Origin: Palaemon carinicauda
Taxonomy: Eukaryota; Arthropoda; Malacostraca; Decapoda; Palaemonidae
Direction: 5' to 3'
DNA: 64,000 nt
NCBI RefSeq assembly: GCF_036898095.1
Contig: NC_090751.1
Coordinates: forward strand, 86,730,120 to 86,794,119
Part shown: piece by piece, positions 1-11,452 of the stretch
How the letters are laid out: every line of letters begins with the position of its first letter
How positions within the stretch are numbered: the stretch's first letter is position 1
Notes under the pieces: generated by a model
Told to the model about the DNA's origin: nothing
Seen by the model: the letters and a program-made list of their open reading frames with translations, nothing else
Database searches by the model: none
Position numbers and translations under genes: made by a program

Positions 1-102
1 GCTTCCCATCTATCCCCTTTTCTTGATTACCACACGCTAGTTTGGGCAATTTGTGGGAGATTGTTGCTCTCCGAGTGGTTCTCGTTCAGTGTGACAGAAA
101 TA

Positions 103-235
103 TATATACATCATCAGCATCAGCCGTTACTAGTCCACTGCAGAACAAAGGCCTCAGACATGTCCTTCCACCTGCGTTTGTTTATGGTCTTTCTATGCCA
201 GTCCACACCCGCAATCTTTCTTATATCGTAAATCC
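103..235 (+). repeat. interspersed repeat A, LINE 3'-tail-like fragment
   Basis: This segment runs from CAGCATCAGCCGTTACTAG through AGGCCTCAGACATGTCC to GCCAGTCCACACCCGC. It recurs at 11453-11470 plus 11797-11880, where a SINE splits it, so it is a dispersed repeat. The related phrase GAGGCCTTTG follows a LINE C-terminal coding fragment at 11160-11420, so it may be LINE 3' UTR; that link is inference. The rest of 1-470 shows nothing recognisable. Confidence 0.55.
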
Positions 236-470
236 AGTGTTCTCTCTTTCTTCCCCTGCTTCATTTTCAATCGCTAGGGGCCCATTCTATTATTCTTAAT
301 GTCCAACTATTTTCTGTGGTTCTCATTATATATCCTGCCCATGTCCATCTCTTTTTCTTACATGTTAGAATATGCTCTACTTTAAATTGCTCTTGTATCC
401 ATGCTGCTCTTTTTCATTACTCTTTCCATAGTTCTTTAAGTTGTTACTAGCTTATGTTCTAAGGCTTTGT

Positions 471-477
471 ATATATA

Positions 478-560
<83 letters not shown>
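471..560. repeat. (TA)n microsatellite
   Basis: About 90 bp of nearly pure TA dinucleotide with a single TT interruption near the start. Confidence 0.95.
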
Positions 561-563
<3 letters not shown>

Positions 564-686
564 CTATATAGGTAGACACTCGCCCTTTATTGTATAGGGG
601 AGATTACCAAGGTTAGATTGTGCTCGCCAAGGTTAGATTCTTCTATTTTTTTCACGGATGGAGAGATATTTCTGGCTTTTTCCAAC

Positions 687-690
<4 letters not shown>

Positions 691-779
<89 letters not shown>
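691..779. repeat. (TC)n microsatellite
   Basis: About 89 bp of uninterrupted CT/TC dinucleotide. Apparent Ser-Leu or Arg-Glu reading frames across it are artefacts. 780-1150 shows nothing beyond poly-T runs. Confidence 0.95.
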
Positions 780-782
<3 letters not shown>

Positions 783-1149
783 CAATGGCTAAGTTGTTTC
801 CGTATTTTTGCTTCGATATTTATACCTTAGAGAGCTTTAGTTTCCTCGCCAAAAGAGACTATCGTTTTTTTTTTTTCATCATTTTTGCACCAAACAGAAT
901 GAACATATATTTTTAGTTTGTGAAGTGAAATAGATATCGAAGAATTTGAATTGTATCTACTGATTAATTCATATCTAAGTCATTCGATGTGACTTATTCA
1001 TTCAGAGAAAACAAAAGGAATCGTTTTTTTTTTTAGTTTTTTTTCAAAGAAAATAGGAAAAGCTGAGTATTAAAGGTGCAGGAAAAACCTTTACCAAACT
1101 GTTAAAATGATGAAATGAATATTAGTTTTTATCCTAATGTTAAAATAGA

Positions 1150-1964
1150 GTTTTAGGGACCTTTGACTGGCCAGACAGTGCTACATTGGATCATTCTCTC
1201 TGGTTACGGTCCATTTTCCTTTAGCCTACACATACACCGAATAGTCTGGCCTATTTTTTATGCTTTCTCGTCTGTCCTCATACACCAGACAACACTGAGA
1301 TTACCAAACAATTCCTCTTTGCTAAAGAGGTTAACTACTGCACTGTAGTTGTTCAATGGCTACTTTTCTCTTAGAGAGTTATAGGGTCCTTTGACTGGTC
1401 AGACAGTACTACACTAAATAATTCTCTCTGGTTACGGCCCATTTTCTTTTTGCCTACACATACACCGAATAGTCTGGCCTATTCTTTACATATTCTCCTC
1501 TGTCCTCTTACAACTGACAATACTGTGATTATCAAACAATTCTTCTTCACCCAAGGGGTAGCTACTGCACTGTAATTATTCAGTGGCTACTCTCCTCTTG
1601 GTAAGGGTAGAAGAGACTCTTTAGCTATGGTAAGCAGCTCTTCTAGGAGAAGGACACTCCAAAATCAAACCATTGTTCTCTACTCTTGGGCAGTGTCATA
1701 GCCTCTGTACCATGGTCTTCCACTGTCTTGGGTTAGAGTTCCCTTGCTTGAGGGTACACTCGGGCACACTATTCTATCTAATCCCTCTTCCTCTTGTTTT
1801 GTTAAAGTATTTATAGTTTATTTAGGAAATATTTATTTTAATGTTGTTACTGCTCTTGAAATATTTCATTTTCCCTTGTTTCCTTTCCTCACTGGGCTAT
1901 TTTCCCTGTTGGGGCCCCTGGGCTTATAGCATCCTGCTTTTCCAAATAGGGTTGTAGCTTAGCA

Positions 1965-2019
<55 letters not shown>

Positions 2020-2047
2020 TTAATAATAATAATAATAATAATAATAA
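1150..2047 (+). mobile_element. non-autonomous LINE-tailed retroposon, copy 1
   Basis: Same family as 4050-4650 and 16140-16847. The head begins near CCTTTGACTGGCCAGACAG. About 220 bp of the head is repeated in tandem (1155-1370 and 1380-1600). The body passes through ACCATGGTCTTCCACTGTC. The last 160-190 bp (1800-1962), including TCACTGGGCTATTTTCCCTG and CTTTTCCAAATAGGGTTG, match the 3' end of the LINE at 62110-63399. It ends in (TAA)n at 1966-2047. There is no long ORF and no tRNA-like promoter that I can see. Confidence 0.75.
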
Positions 2048-2334
2048 CGAAATAAGAAAATTAATTTTTTTATCCAATTGCCAAAATAATGAAAAGCGGA
2101 AATATTCTTTAATTACGGTGCCTGAAACGATATAATTAGCAATATGTTGAAAATTGAAATAGAATATTTGTTTTGTTTGCAAAATGACGATAAGAATATG
2201 TGTAAAGATTGCTAAGAATAGTTGAGATGTAAAGAATAGCAACAGAGATAGAAATGTAGTGTTTTAGTTCTAAAAGTGGTAGTCTAGTGATAATTTTAGA
2301 GCCGCCTAAGACATTTTTAGGCCTAAGAGATTAA

Positions 2335-2560
2335 ACATTATTATTATTATTTATTTATTATTATTGATGTTATTATAATTACTTTCTAAGCTACAACCCT
2401 AGATGGAAAAGCAGGATGCTATAAGTCGAAGGGTTCCAACAGGGAAAAATAGCCCATTGAGGAAACGAAATAAACTATATGAGAAGTAATGAACAATTGA
2501 AATATTTTAAGAACAATAACAACAATGAAATGATAAAATAACACTTTATACATTCTCTTC
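2335..2560 (-). mobile_element. LINE-tail retroposon fragment, reverse orientation
   Basis: Reading the minus strand, the sequence shows the tail landmarks TTCCCTGTTGGAACCC and CTTTTCCATCTAGGGTTG, followed by a (TAA)n run (TTATTATT at 2335-2375 on the plus strand). It is the same 3' tail as the 62-63 kb LINE but 5' truncated. 2050-2330 shows nothing recognisable. Confidence 0.65.
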
Positions 2561-2689
2561 ATACTGGGGATTTTTTTTAAAGGGAATAAGTTAGATTTTT
2601 ATTTCCAATTTTATGATTATAAGATATAAACAGACGCATTCAAAGCCTACAAAAAAAAAAATGGATTTAACTCAGTATAGTTTTGACTT

Positions 2690-3155
2690 CAGCTCCCCTC
2701 GCGTGGTGCACTGTAGGCATTACTTGAGGGTGTTTGCGGCTCCACATTCATTACCTCCGCCAACGAAGTTGGAAGGTTATGTTTTACCCCCTGTTTGTGT
2801 GTGTTTGTTTTTTTAACAGATTTCTGGCCGTAATTTTAATCGTAGAGTAAATAAACCTGCAGGAATTAACTGTTATGTAATAATCTGGAAATGAATGAAT
2901 TTTGGGAAGGTCAAAGGTCAAGTTCACGGTCGTACAAAATGTCGAGTAATAAGCTGCCACGGCGGAGGTATGCGCTCTACTGAGTGCCCGTTTAGTATAA
3001 TTTTACTTGAACTTCGTTCCCTCATCTTGCTGTCCTTTTTTAAACCTTCTCTAAGTTTTACTTCATTGTTTAACTGTAGGGTTTCCCTTTGTTTCACTAC
3101 GGCTCTGAATGGGCTCACAGGCCCCAACGTGGTGGTACATACCCCAAATTATTGA
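2690..3155 (+). repeat. interspersed repeat B, interrupted by a nested repeat
   Basis: The left part has TGGTGCACTGTAGGCATTAC. The right part (about 2995-3155) has GGCTCTGAATGGGCTCACAG and GGCCCCAACGTGG. The uninterrupted copy at 6710-6925 carries these landmarks about 150 bp apart; here they are separated by repeat C (2755-2990). The parse therefore reads as repeat C inserted into repeat B. Confidence 0.55.
2755..2990 (+). repeat. interspersed repeat C, truncated copy
   Basis: It begins CTCCGCCAACGAAGTTGGAA, has a (TGTTTG)-like stretch, then AATTTTAATCGTAGAGTAA, and ends GCCACGGCGGAGGT. The ends CCTCCGCC and GGCGGAGG are complementary, so it may be a foldback or MITE-like element. A perfect AGGTCA-A-AGGTCA direct repeat sits at 2908-2920. 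Other copies: 3213-3600 and 13372-13757. Confidence 0.7.
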
Positions 3156-3212
3156 ATACAACCAATTTGATTTTAAGAACTAGTTTCGTGGTCCTGCTAT
3201 TTTATATTTGTA

Positions 3213-3600
3213 TTTATCTCCGCCAACGAAGTGGGAAGGAGGTTATGTTTTAACCCCGGTTTTCTGTGTGTTTGTTTGTTTTTGAACAGCTTCCTGGCCA
3301 CAATTTTAATGGTAAATTAATGAAACTTGCAGAAATGAACTGATATGTAAAAAGCTGGAAATGATTAAATGTTGGAAGGTCAAGGTCAAATTTCAAGGTC
3401 ACGGTCAAGCAAAATGTCCAGTTCACGTAATCGGCCATAAGTTTGGAAATCGTTGTCACAGAGACTTCAAACTTGGTTCATATTTGAGTGTATGAAAATC
3501 CACACTAATTAATACATGTCAAGGTCAAAGGTCAAGATCAAGGTCGAGCAAAAGGTTAGAAATAAGATGCCGCGGCGGAGGTCTGCTCTCTAGTTCTCTC
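3213..3600 (+). repeat. interspersed repeat C, fuller copy
   Basis: Same family as 2755-2990, running from CTCCGCCAACGAAGTGGGAA to GCCGCGGCGGAGGTCTG. It contains several AGGTCA half-sites at 3377-3405 and 3522-3545. 3600-4050 is AT-rich with nothing recognisable. Confidence 0.75.
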
Positions 3601-4049
3601 TACCAGATTAGCAATTTACCTTCGTAGCTAACTAATGATAATTTTTATCTATTCGTCCTTTCAATTTTGATCTAATAATGGGAATTACCATTATTCGCTA
3701 TATTTTTCACATGAAAATTTAAACTTAATATCAAACATAAATACCTATAAAACTTTGAATTTGATTTTGATGCAAATTCTATCATTAGAATACAATTTGT
3801 CCTCGCATATAACATGCTCAACTACGTTATGATGATAATATGTAAAGAACAACTTGCGACTTTAAACTAATTGAAAGAATTCCATTTTTATATTTCTTCC
3901 ATATAACAACCGTCGTTATTATTAAAGTGAGATTTCAGTTAGTAGGAATATCTCTCCTTTAAATAATTTTTAATAATCCAAATTGAATTTTTTATGAATT
4001 TATCATATTAAAAGAAATCAGAATTTCATGGCCACCCGTTGAGATATTA

Positions 4050-4650
4050 CCGCTAGAGAGTCATTGGGTCCTTTGACTGGCCAGACAGGATTACATTGGA
4101 CCCCTCTCTCTGGTTATGACTCACTTCATCCTTGCCTACACATACACCGAATAGTCTGGCCTATTCTTTATATATTCTCCTCTGTCCTTATACACTTGAC
4201 AACACTGAAATTACCAAACAATTCCTCTTCTCTTAAGGGGTTAACTACTGCACTGTAATTGTTCAGTGGCTACTTTCCTCCTGGTAAGGGTAGAAGAAAG
4301 ACTTTAGCTCTGGTAAGCAGCTCTAGTAGGAGAAGGACATTCCAAAATCAAACAATTGTTATCTGGTCTCGGGCAGTGCCATAGCCTCTGTACCATGGTC
4401 TTCCACTGTCTTTGTTTAGAGATCTCTTGATTGAGGGTTCACATGGGCACACTTTTCTATCTTATCTCTCTTCCTCTTGTTTTTTAAAGTTTTTATAGTT
4501 TATAAATGAACTATTAAATTTAATGTTATTGTTCTTAAACTTCTCTTGCAACTATTACTTTTTCCTTTTCTCATTTGGGCTATTTTCCCTGTTGGAGCCC
4601 TTTGGCTTATAGCATACTGCTTTTCCAACTAGGGTTGTATAACCCCATCT
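4050..4650 (+). mobile_element. non-autonomous LINE-tailed retroposon, copy 2
   Basis: This is a single-unit copy of the family at 1150-2047, without the tandem 5' duplication. It runs from GGGTCCTTTGACTGGCCAG through ACCATGGTCTTCCACTGTC to TTTTCCAACTAGGGTTG. Unlike other copies it ends in a short A-rich tract rather than (TAA)n. 4650-5310 shows nothing recognisable. Confidence 0.75.
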
Positions 4651-5314
4651 TTAAAAAAAATAGGTTTATTACTCGTATCTAGATTTTATGTTTGTGATTT
4701 TGACCAATTTTACTCAGACGTTACTATTATTTGATGGTAATAGATTTTGATTTATTTGTTCTTAAAACAACTATAAATTGAGGTATAGTAATTTGTTATA
4801 TCAAGAATCTCCGCGTCATGACTAAATATGTAATTATTCATTTGCTGAAGTAGAAGATACTGGATTTTGAAAAATTCCCTAATTGGAAAAATGTATTGGA
4901 GCAAAGCAAGAACTAGGATATCAGTGGCAAATGAAAATATTTGAAAATATTTCCTAAATTTTGAAAATTATTGAAGTAACGCAATGTGATTAAAGGCGAT
5001 TTTTTATTTCCAAAATTGTAAAATAACTTCGAAAGTTTGAAACATGCTGCAGTATCATTAACAGACCTTAGATGTTGTTTTTCTCCAAATAAAAACAATA
5101 TTGGAGTGAAAAATATGAAAATAGTGTTGTTAGGAAGTCAGACTATAAAAGATATTTGTTTAAGAAAATAAAGGAAGTTATCGGAATATTATTATAAACA
5201 GTTGTATCAGTTACAGTAGCACTGTATAATAAAATACATATTTTTACATATCTTCCATGAACCATTCTATTATGAAAAAGTTTGTCTACATATAATTACC
5301 ATTTGGTAGTTTTA

Positions 5315-5438
5315 TAGGGGTCATTGGGGCTTGCAATGTATTGGTCCTGGTCCTTGGTTCAATCCGCACTTACAGCATCCTGCTTTTTTAACTAGGGTTA
5401 TAGATTATATAATAATAATAATAATAATAAAAATAATG

Positions 5439-5472
<34 letters not shown>

Positions 5473-5475
5473 GTC
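5315..5475 (+). mobile_element. short LINE-tail fragment with (TAA)n
   Basis: It has CAGCATCCTGCTTTTTTAAC and TAGGGTTATAG, then (AAT)n at 5410-5472. It is a diverged, strongly 5'-truncated version of the LINE tail. 5475-6705 holds no gene, RNA or repeat I can identify. Confidence 0.5.
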
Positions 5476-6709
5476 TTGATAAGATTTCACTATTAAACAC
5501 GATCTTACTCTCCCCCTGAGCCTTGAAGGGGTTGAGGTGGACGGCGAAAGTTCTACCTGCTGAGTCATCATGAGCCATTGTCTGCTCCTCCTTGGTACTA
5601 CATTAGATGGAGAAAGTTTTTTGGCGCTGATCATAGTTGTATATGTTCAATCTTTAGAACGAAAAAATTACAAATGCTATTATTGAAAACTTTTAGAAAT
5701 CATCATATCTCGCATATACCTTTATTTTTTTTTTTAAGAACTTTATGTTCTTTTGGATTACTTAGATTAGTTTAATAAACCCTTCAATGCAAGTAAAAAA
5801 AAATTATGTCCCTCTAATCAAGATTTTTGTCGTATGAAGATATACCATTGCACAGTGAAACCCAAGATAATATAAAAAAAAGACTAGTGTTTAATTGTAT
5901 TAAGCCTTTTTATATAGTTTAATAATCTGAAAATTCCTCTTATCATGTAAATCCAATGTAAGCCATTCTTTGATACAAAGTTTAATTCTTTGTTCAGTGT
6001 TCACGAGAAATACCACTTTGAACACAGTAAGCTAAGCCTCTCCACATATAAGAGGAAAAAATCGTACTTTAAACACATTACTCTTAATCCTGTGCTTTTT
6101 GTAACACAATAAGATCCTACCCTGTATATGATACACTGTAGCTCTTCCGGTTCTGTTGTTACAGTGTCCGTTACAGCTTATAATTAAGCAGCATGATGGT
6201 ACATCCTGAATATGCTTACTGTATGTCAGTTTTTGCGCTCTGTCATTGCATCAATTGACTGATCCGTTAATATCAACTTGGCGTAACCGTGGATATGTTT
6301 TTTATGAAAGAATTTTCTCACAAAATCGTATTGGAAATACGTGAGCACATAAGTAAAATAAAGTGGAATATTGTTTTATTGTTGGATTATTTTCTCACGG
6401 AAATAACAAATTTCTTTTATAGCTTTTAAACTTAGATGATTAAACTCTTATTCTGTAAACTGTTGCAGTAATCTAAAATGTTTAAAAGCAAGCTTGGAAA
6501 TTATAACAGTATTGCCATTTTAAAAATACAAAGCTTCTGAAACTTGCTACTCTGGTACAAGGAGCTGTTGGGAGGTAAACATTGCCCAGTAGCTTTGATC
6601 CAAATAATGAAATAATAATTAAACTAATTATTTAAGTGAAACATTAAGGGTTTCTAGGAACTGAAGAAGTATAAACAAGCGATCCACATTTACAGAGTGG
6701 CCCCATAGT

Positions 6710-6925
6710 CCCATCAGTGTTCCTCATGCGGTATACTGTAGGCATTACATAATCTTTGCATCGTTCCTTAGATCCCTAGCTCCCCTTTTATCCTTTATTA
6801 CCTCCGTTCATGCTTCATTTCCTCCTCTTTGCTGTCCAACCTCTTCTAACTGCCGTGTTCCCCACCCTAGTTTCACTTGCGCTCTGAATGACCTCCCAGG
6901 TCCCAGCGCCGGGCTGAACAGCCCA
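6710..6925 (+). repeat. interspersed repeat B, uninterrupted copy
   Basis: It runs from GGTATACTGTAGGCATTAC through TTCCTCCTCTTTGCTG to CTGAATGACCTCCCAGGTCC. It is the reference for parsing 2690-3155, and a reversed copy lies at 17725-18015. Reading frames across it are incidental. 6925-7650 shows nothing else. Confidence 0.6.
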
Positions 6926-7649
6926 AATCCAATCCTTGGTCATCTCAGGTTCTTCATGTTTCTCTCTCAGGGAAGTGATCACTTGGCTAGTGCAAGTCTT
7001 TGAGACTCGAGTATAGAGTAACCTAGATTTATCAGCCTGCAATTTCGTTTTGAATGCTTGACGTAAGTAGAACTCGTGTACACCTTGCTCTTCTGGATAT
7101 CTTTATTTTCTTAAGCAGATATTTCATTATTTTCAGTTGTTTATTAGTTATTTTACATTTGCACCTTGTCCGTCCTACCATTTTTTTTATATATTCTTTT
7201 TATTTAACCCCATTCTTTGTTTCGCTGATTATTCTTCAGATAATCTAAAACTGTCCTTGAATGACTTATAATTCGCGGGTAGATTTAAATTCTCTGATTT
7301 TTTTTCCCGATACCATTACAATGCACTACTTTTGGAGAAATCTCGTTTTATAAAGACTGCCATAATCTTACCAGTTTTACAATTTTGTTAACTGACTCTT
7401 TCAAGTTTTAACGTTATTTGCAGCTTCCTTTTCAAAAATTAATTCTGTACCTTAAAGGGATGAAACACCATTGCAGGTAATTAGCCTTGTATATTATTTA
7501 CATCATATATCCCCTTTATATAGTAATCTCCCATTCTATTACAAATGTCAGTTTATAAATATAAATGTTTGAAATGGGATTTTCACCTTACACTAGCAGC
7601 ATTATAGTATCAGACCGTTTATATATTTTTTAAAACATAAACTGACATC

Positions 7650-7755
7650 AATTGTACATACATACATATGCCAAGGCATTTCCCCCAATTTTGGGGGGTA
7701 GCCGACATCAAACAAATGAAGCAAAAAAGGGGACCTCTCCTCTCCACGTTCCTTT
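7650..7755 (+). repeat. 3'-tail fragment of the RTE/BovB-like LINE family
   Basis: It contains GGCATTTCCCCCAATTTTGG and GGTAGCCGACATCAAAC, nearly identical to 35460-35545, which lies just beyond the 3' end of the LINE coding fragment at 35455-36740. It is therefore probably a very short 5'-truncated insertion of that family. 7755-8295 has no supportable feature. Confidence 0.55.
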
Positions 7756-8293
7756 GTAACAGAACAAATTGTTTAAATAAAGCTACTTCATTTCTTGAAC
7801 ATAAGGCTAGATTTTAAATATTTTCACCGCAAGACCAACGGTCTGTTGGTAGCTCTGAATAGGTTTAGAGATCTTCAACTATGAAATTATTTCCACCGTT
7901 TCGTTCTGAGGTTTCTTATTTACTTCATCTTGTTACGCTGTATTATTCTGCAATAGAGTCTTCAACGAGCCTTTGTCGAGATATGCTGGTACTATGCGAG
8001 TTTGAACATGGCTTCATTTTACTGCTTTTTGCCGTAAGTGACAGGTCAGCTGTGCCGATAAAGAGTCTTCAGTTGTATCAATGTCCACCAGTTGGCTCAC
8101 AAGCACTGTTCTCCTCCTACTCTTTCTTTTTCTCCTCTTCAATCTCTTCTTTTTGGGGGGCAGACTGCGCAGCCCGGGTGAGTATGAGGGCGGAAGTGTT
8201 CAGATAGATGGCTTTTTTTTATATTGAAATGGACACCTTCCTTTTTGGCTAATCTTACAGATCTAAAAGATCGTGTGTTGATACAAGATCCAG

Positions 8294-8295
<2 letters not shown>

Positions 8296-8362
<67 letters not shown>
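8296..8362. repeat. (TC)n microsatellite
   Basis: About 66 bp of uninterrupted TC repeat. Confidence 0.95.
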
Positions 8363-8365
<3 letters not shown>

Positions 8366-8609
8366 AATGATTTGTAAAGAATAAGCTGTAGTAATTTAAG
8401 ATTATTTTTCCATTGTAATTCTATGTAATATTTCAAAATCGTTTAGACTGACATGTTTGTTATATCACAATTAAAGACTTTTGGGTACGTAATTGTTAAT
8501 ATGTTTATAAAATACGGTGACTTTTTCATGTCACAAAATATAAGTTAATAATTTATGTTCGTGGTTTTATAAGATCAGTGTGGAGCTGTTCTACTATTGT
8601 CGTAATTTA

Positions 8610-8711
<102 letters not shown>

Positions 8712-9943
8712 GTGGAGTGTGCAGTCAACTAAAAGGGAAAAAATCGCCGTAGATATCAAAATAAAAAAAAAAATATAAATGTAACCCTAATTTTGCCATT
8801 AATTCGGGTAAAATCTCGGATAAGCACTCTGAAGAGGATAGTTCAGAGCATATCATAAATGTTATCTTTTATTGTTTTATTTACTTATCTTTAAGAACAT
8901 ATTTCATATATAGAGGTCATCGTGTAAAGACATTACGAAAGCATTTTAAGTAAGAAGGATTTACTGGCTTATTACATTTATGATTTTATGACAGATCATG
9001 TTTAATACTTAAGAAATAATTGTATACTTGCATTTGATTTTGTTTAAAGATAAAAAAAAATCAAGTTTTTCTAACGTGGGGAATTCGATATGATTATCAT
9101 AAGTAGATGTATAGATTTTACCTGAAATTGAAAGGAAAATGTGTCTATAAATTGGTCTTTGATGGTTTCTTCTCAAATGTTTCCACTCGGTTGCACCTTT
9201 CAGCACTTGGGATAACTCTTTCACTAGTCTGGTATCGTGTTAACTTTGGTCTCCATTGATATAAGGGGCCAAGCAATAAAAAATCAGAATAACGAAAAAA
9301 AGCCGTTTTTGAAAATTAGCAATATTCAAATACTCATATCTCGGCGCCTTATGAAATAATTTTTAGAAAGTTTTCGAAGTGTATGTATCCATGTACCCTA
9401 TTTAATATGAAAAGAATGATGTTTTTATAAGACATTGAACCAATAAAGATAACAGCACTTTGTGCTCTAGGGACCCTTAGTATTGTGAACGCCTCTATTG
9501 CATTTTTTTTTATTTTTTTTTTTATTTACCAAGATGTAATCTTCGTCACTTTATACCCAGTGCTTTAATACACAGTCAATGTAGCTCGAAGTGGATGGGA
9601 GTGCTTTGTCAAATCTGAATAACCACCAGATGGTCTATTCACAATCTCTATTTTATCCCCAGTTTAAAAGTGTGGCTTTGTATTATGTCATTCACGCTTG
9701 GACTAGACCGAATGACATGGGCAGTGCAGATAACCCTCGAGTTAGTTATGCCTCGCTCTCAATCTTCTCTTGGTCATTTGTGGTTATTTTATGTTTATTC
9801 TTTGAAATGTTCGTTGGTTTTCAAAATAGGTTGTTGTGAAAATGCAAGATTAAAAGTATTGACAGAGATAGACTATCTGCATGGAATTATGAGGAGTAGG
9901 TCTACATGATTCGGTACATGTTTTTATAATACACACATACACA

Positions 9944-9946
<3 letters not shown>

Positions 9947-9985
<39 letters not shown>
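9947..9985. repeat. (CT)n microsatellite
   Basis: A short CT tract preceded by CACACATACACACAC, lying on the 3' side of the SINE read on the minus strand. Confidence 0.85.
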
Positions 9986-9987
<2 letters not shown>

Positions 9988-10004
9988 GTGAATCAACTTT
10001 ATGA

Positions 10005-10100
10005 TGATAGCTTTTGGTCGACCGGGAAATCGAACCCTCGCCCAAGAAACTGAGGTTCTATTGACTTACCACCTAGCCAAAAAGATCTCTGGTCTCTAAT
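10005..10100 (-). mobile_element. tRNA-derived SINE (head)
   Basis: On the minus strand there is an A-box-like TGGCTAGGTGGTAAG (plus 10065-10079) and, about 40 nt on, a B-box-like GGGTTCGATTTCC (plus about 10025-10036). That is the spacing and order of a tRNA-type RNA polymerase III promoter. The region is not a functional tRNA, since no acceptor stem pairs. It is followed on the minus strand by the (CT)n/(CA)n tract. Confidence 0.6.
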
Positions 10101-10144
10101 CCCGAGGTGGAGAGAATCCAATATTAAGATGTATTTATTGGCAT

Positions 10145-10265
10145 ATATATATATAAATATATATATCATCATCATCATCATCTCTTTCACCTACTGATGC
10201 AAAGGGCCTCGGTTAGATTTCGCCAGTCGTCTCAATCTTGAACTTTTGAATCAATACTTCGCCAT

Positions 10266-10270
<5 letters not shown>
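10145..10270 (+). repeat. (TA)n/(CAT)n and interspersed repeat fragment
   Basis: A short (TA)n is followed by (CAT)n at about 10167-10182. The next segment reads CTACTGATGCAAAGGGCCTC and GGTTAGATTTCGCCAGTC. It looks like a LINE 3' tail of the same style as repeat A, judged by layout. Another (TA)n follows at 10271-10297. 10300-10980 shows no supportable gene. Confidence 0.4.
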
Positions 10271-10296
<26 letters not shown>

Positions 10297-10984
10297 GATC
10301 TATCGCTGAGGCATGCGATGTACTGTATATTGTTGCCACTAAGCTGGAGGAAGGATTAAAAATAAAAAATGCATTTTCACTGGTCTCTCTCGTATTGTCA
10401 TACCTCCTCTGAACTAATAATCTACTGTAAATACCTGCCTTCTTTTTCATTCTCTGTTTTTTTTCCATACCTTGACCATTAGGCGACTCACTCCTGCTAG
10501 TGAAAAGAAAACTAGTATTTTCTTTTTCTGACATCCCTCAGAAGTGAGATATAGGCCTATAGTACTTGCCAATGACTTAACAAGCAACTCATTTGCCATG
10601 TAGGAGACGATTCTTCCAGTCGAGGTTCCCTAATCCTTCACAAGACACTTGTTATATCAATACCCTAAAGCCTAAGCCTTTGGTAAATACCCTGAGTAAT
10701 TTTAAAGGCAGCAATATCCAAATTATATCACCTTTCATCTGGTCACATTTCTTTCCCCAAGGGATTCACAACCCCTCCACTGTTTTTCCCATAAGTATGC
10801 CTTGGTATATGCTAGAATCCAAGTTTAATGGCATTTTTCTGTTAATACCATTTTCTACCATTATGGTGGCAATTTGTGGCAATTTTCCGACAGGAATATT
10901 TAGTTTGAAACACGAATTTGAAAGTGACTGTTAGGCTAATTTTTATGTAGGGACACTACACATTGTTAAGGAGAATATTCAAAC

Positions 10985-10986
10985 GC

Positions 10987-11045
<59 letters not shown>

Positions 11046-11078
11046 GTATATATATACATATATATACATATATGTATA

Positions 11079-11130
<52 letters not shown>

Positions 11131-11158
11131 TATACATACATACATACATACATACATA
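10985..11158. repeat. (TA)n with (TACA)n microsatellite
   Basis: About 170 bp of TA repeat interspersed with TGTA and TACA, ending in (CATA)n at 11131-11158. Confidence 0.95.
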
Positions 11159-11159
11159 T

Positions 11160-11420
11160 GTGGATACGAGAACAAACTAAAATAGGAGACATTCTACCGA
11201 CATGCAAGAAAGAGAGATGGACATGGGCAGGACATATAATGAGAACCACAGACAATAGATGGACATTAAGAATAACAGAATGGTCCCCTTGAGATTGTAA
11301 AAAGAAGAGAAGGACAATGGATTGACGAACTAGAAAGCTTGCGGGTGTGGACGGGCACAAAAAGACCAAAAACAGATGCAAGTGGAAGGCCATGTCTGAG
11401 GCCTTTGTTTTGATAATGAT
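11160..11420 (+). pseudogene. non-LTR retrotransposon C-terminal fragment
   Basis: Translation gives a fragment with [20 protein letters not shown], then an Arg/Lys-rich stretch after a stop at about 11290, and a final [10 protein letters not shown] before a stop. The W-x-GH-x-x-R motif followed by RGRP/KR-rich sequence and a terminal W-K-x-x-x-EAF is typical of the C-terminus of RTE/BovB-like LINE polyproteins (family knowledge). Only the last 80-90 residues remain and the frame is broken. Clade assignment is tentative. Confidence 0.6.
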
Positions 11421-11452
11421 GGTTAATATATATATATATATATATTATATAT

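Noticed and set aside
587..916. Reading frames of Arg-Glu or Ser-Leu repeats
   Set aside because: Translations of the (CT)n microsatellite; the same applies to the GA tract at 17305-17432 and the CT tract before the gap.
7881..8207. 108-codon open frame ending near a GGTGAGT donor-like site
   Set aside because: No recognisable domain, composition typical of random AT/CT-rich DNA; the donor alone is weak evidence.
10015..10085. A functional tRNA gene
   Set aside because: A and B boxes are present, but acceptor and anticodon stems do not pair; it is better explained as a SINE head.
10593..10934. 113-codon open frame
   Set aside because: No domain, no splice context, no matching copy; treated as chance.
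10963..11393. Tyr-Ile repeat proteins (also at 21148-21495 and 30315-31000)
   Set aside because: Translations of (TA)n arrays; no coding evidence.
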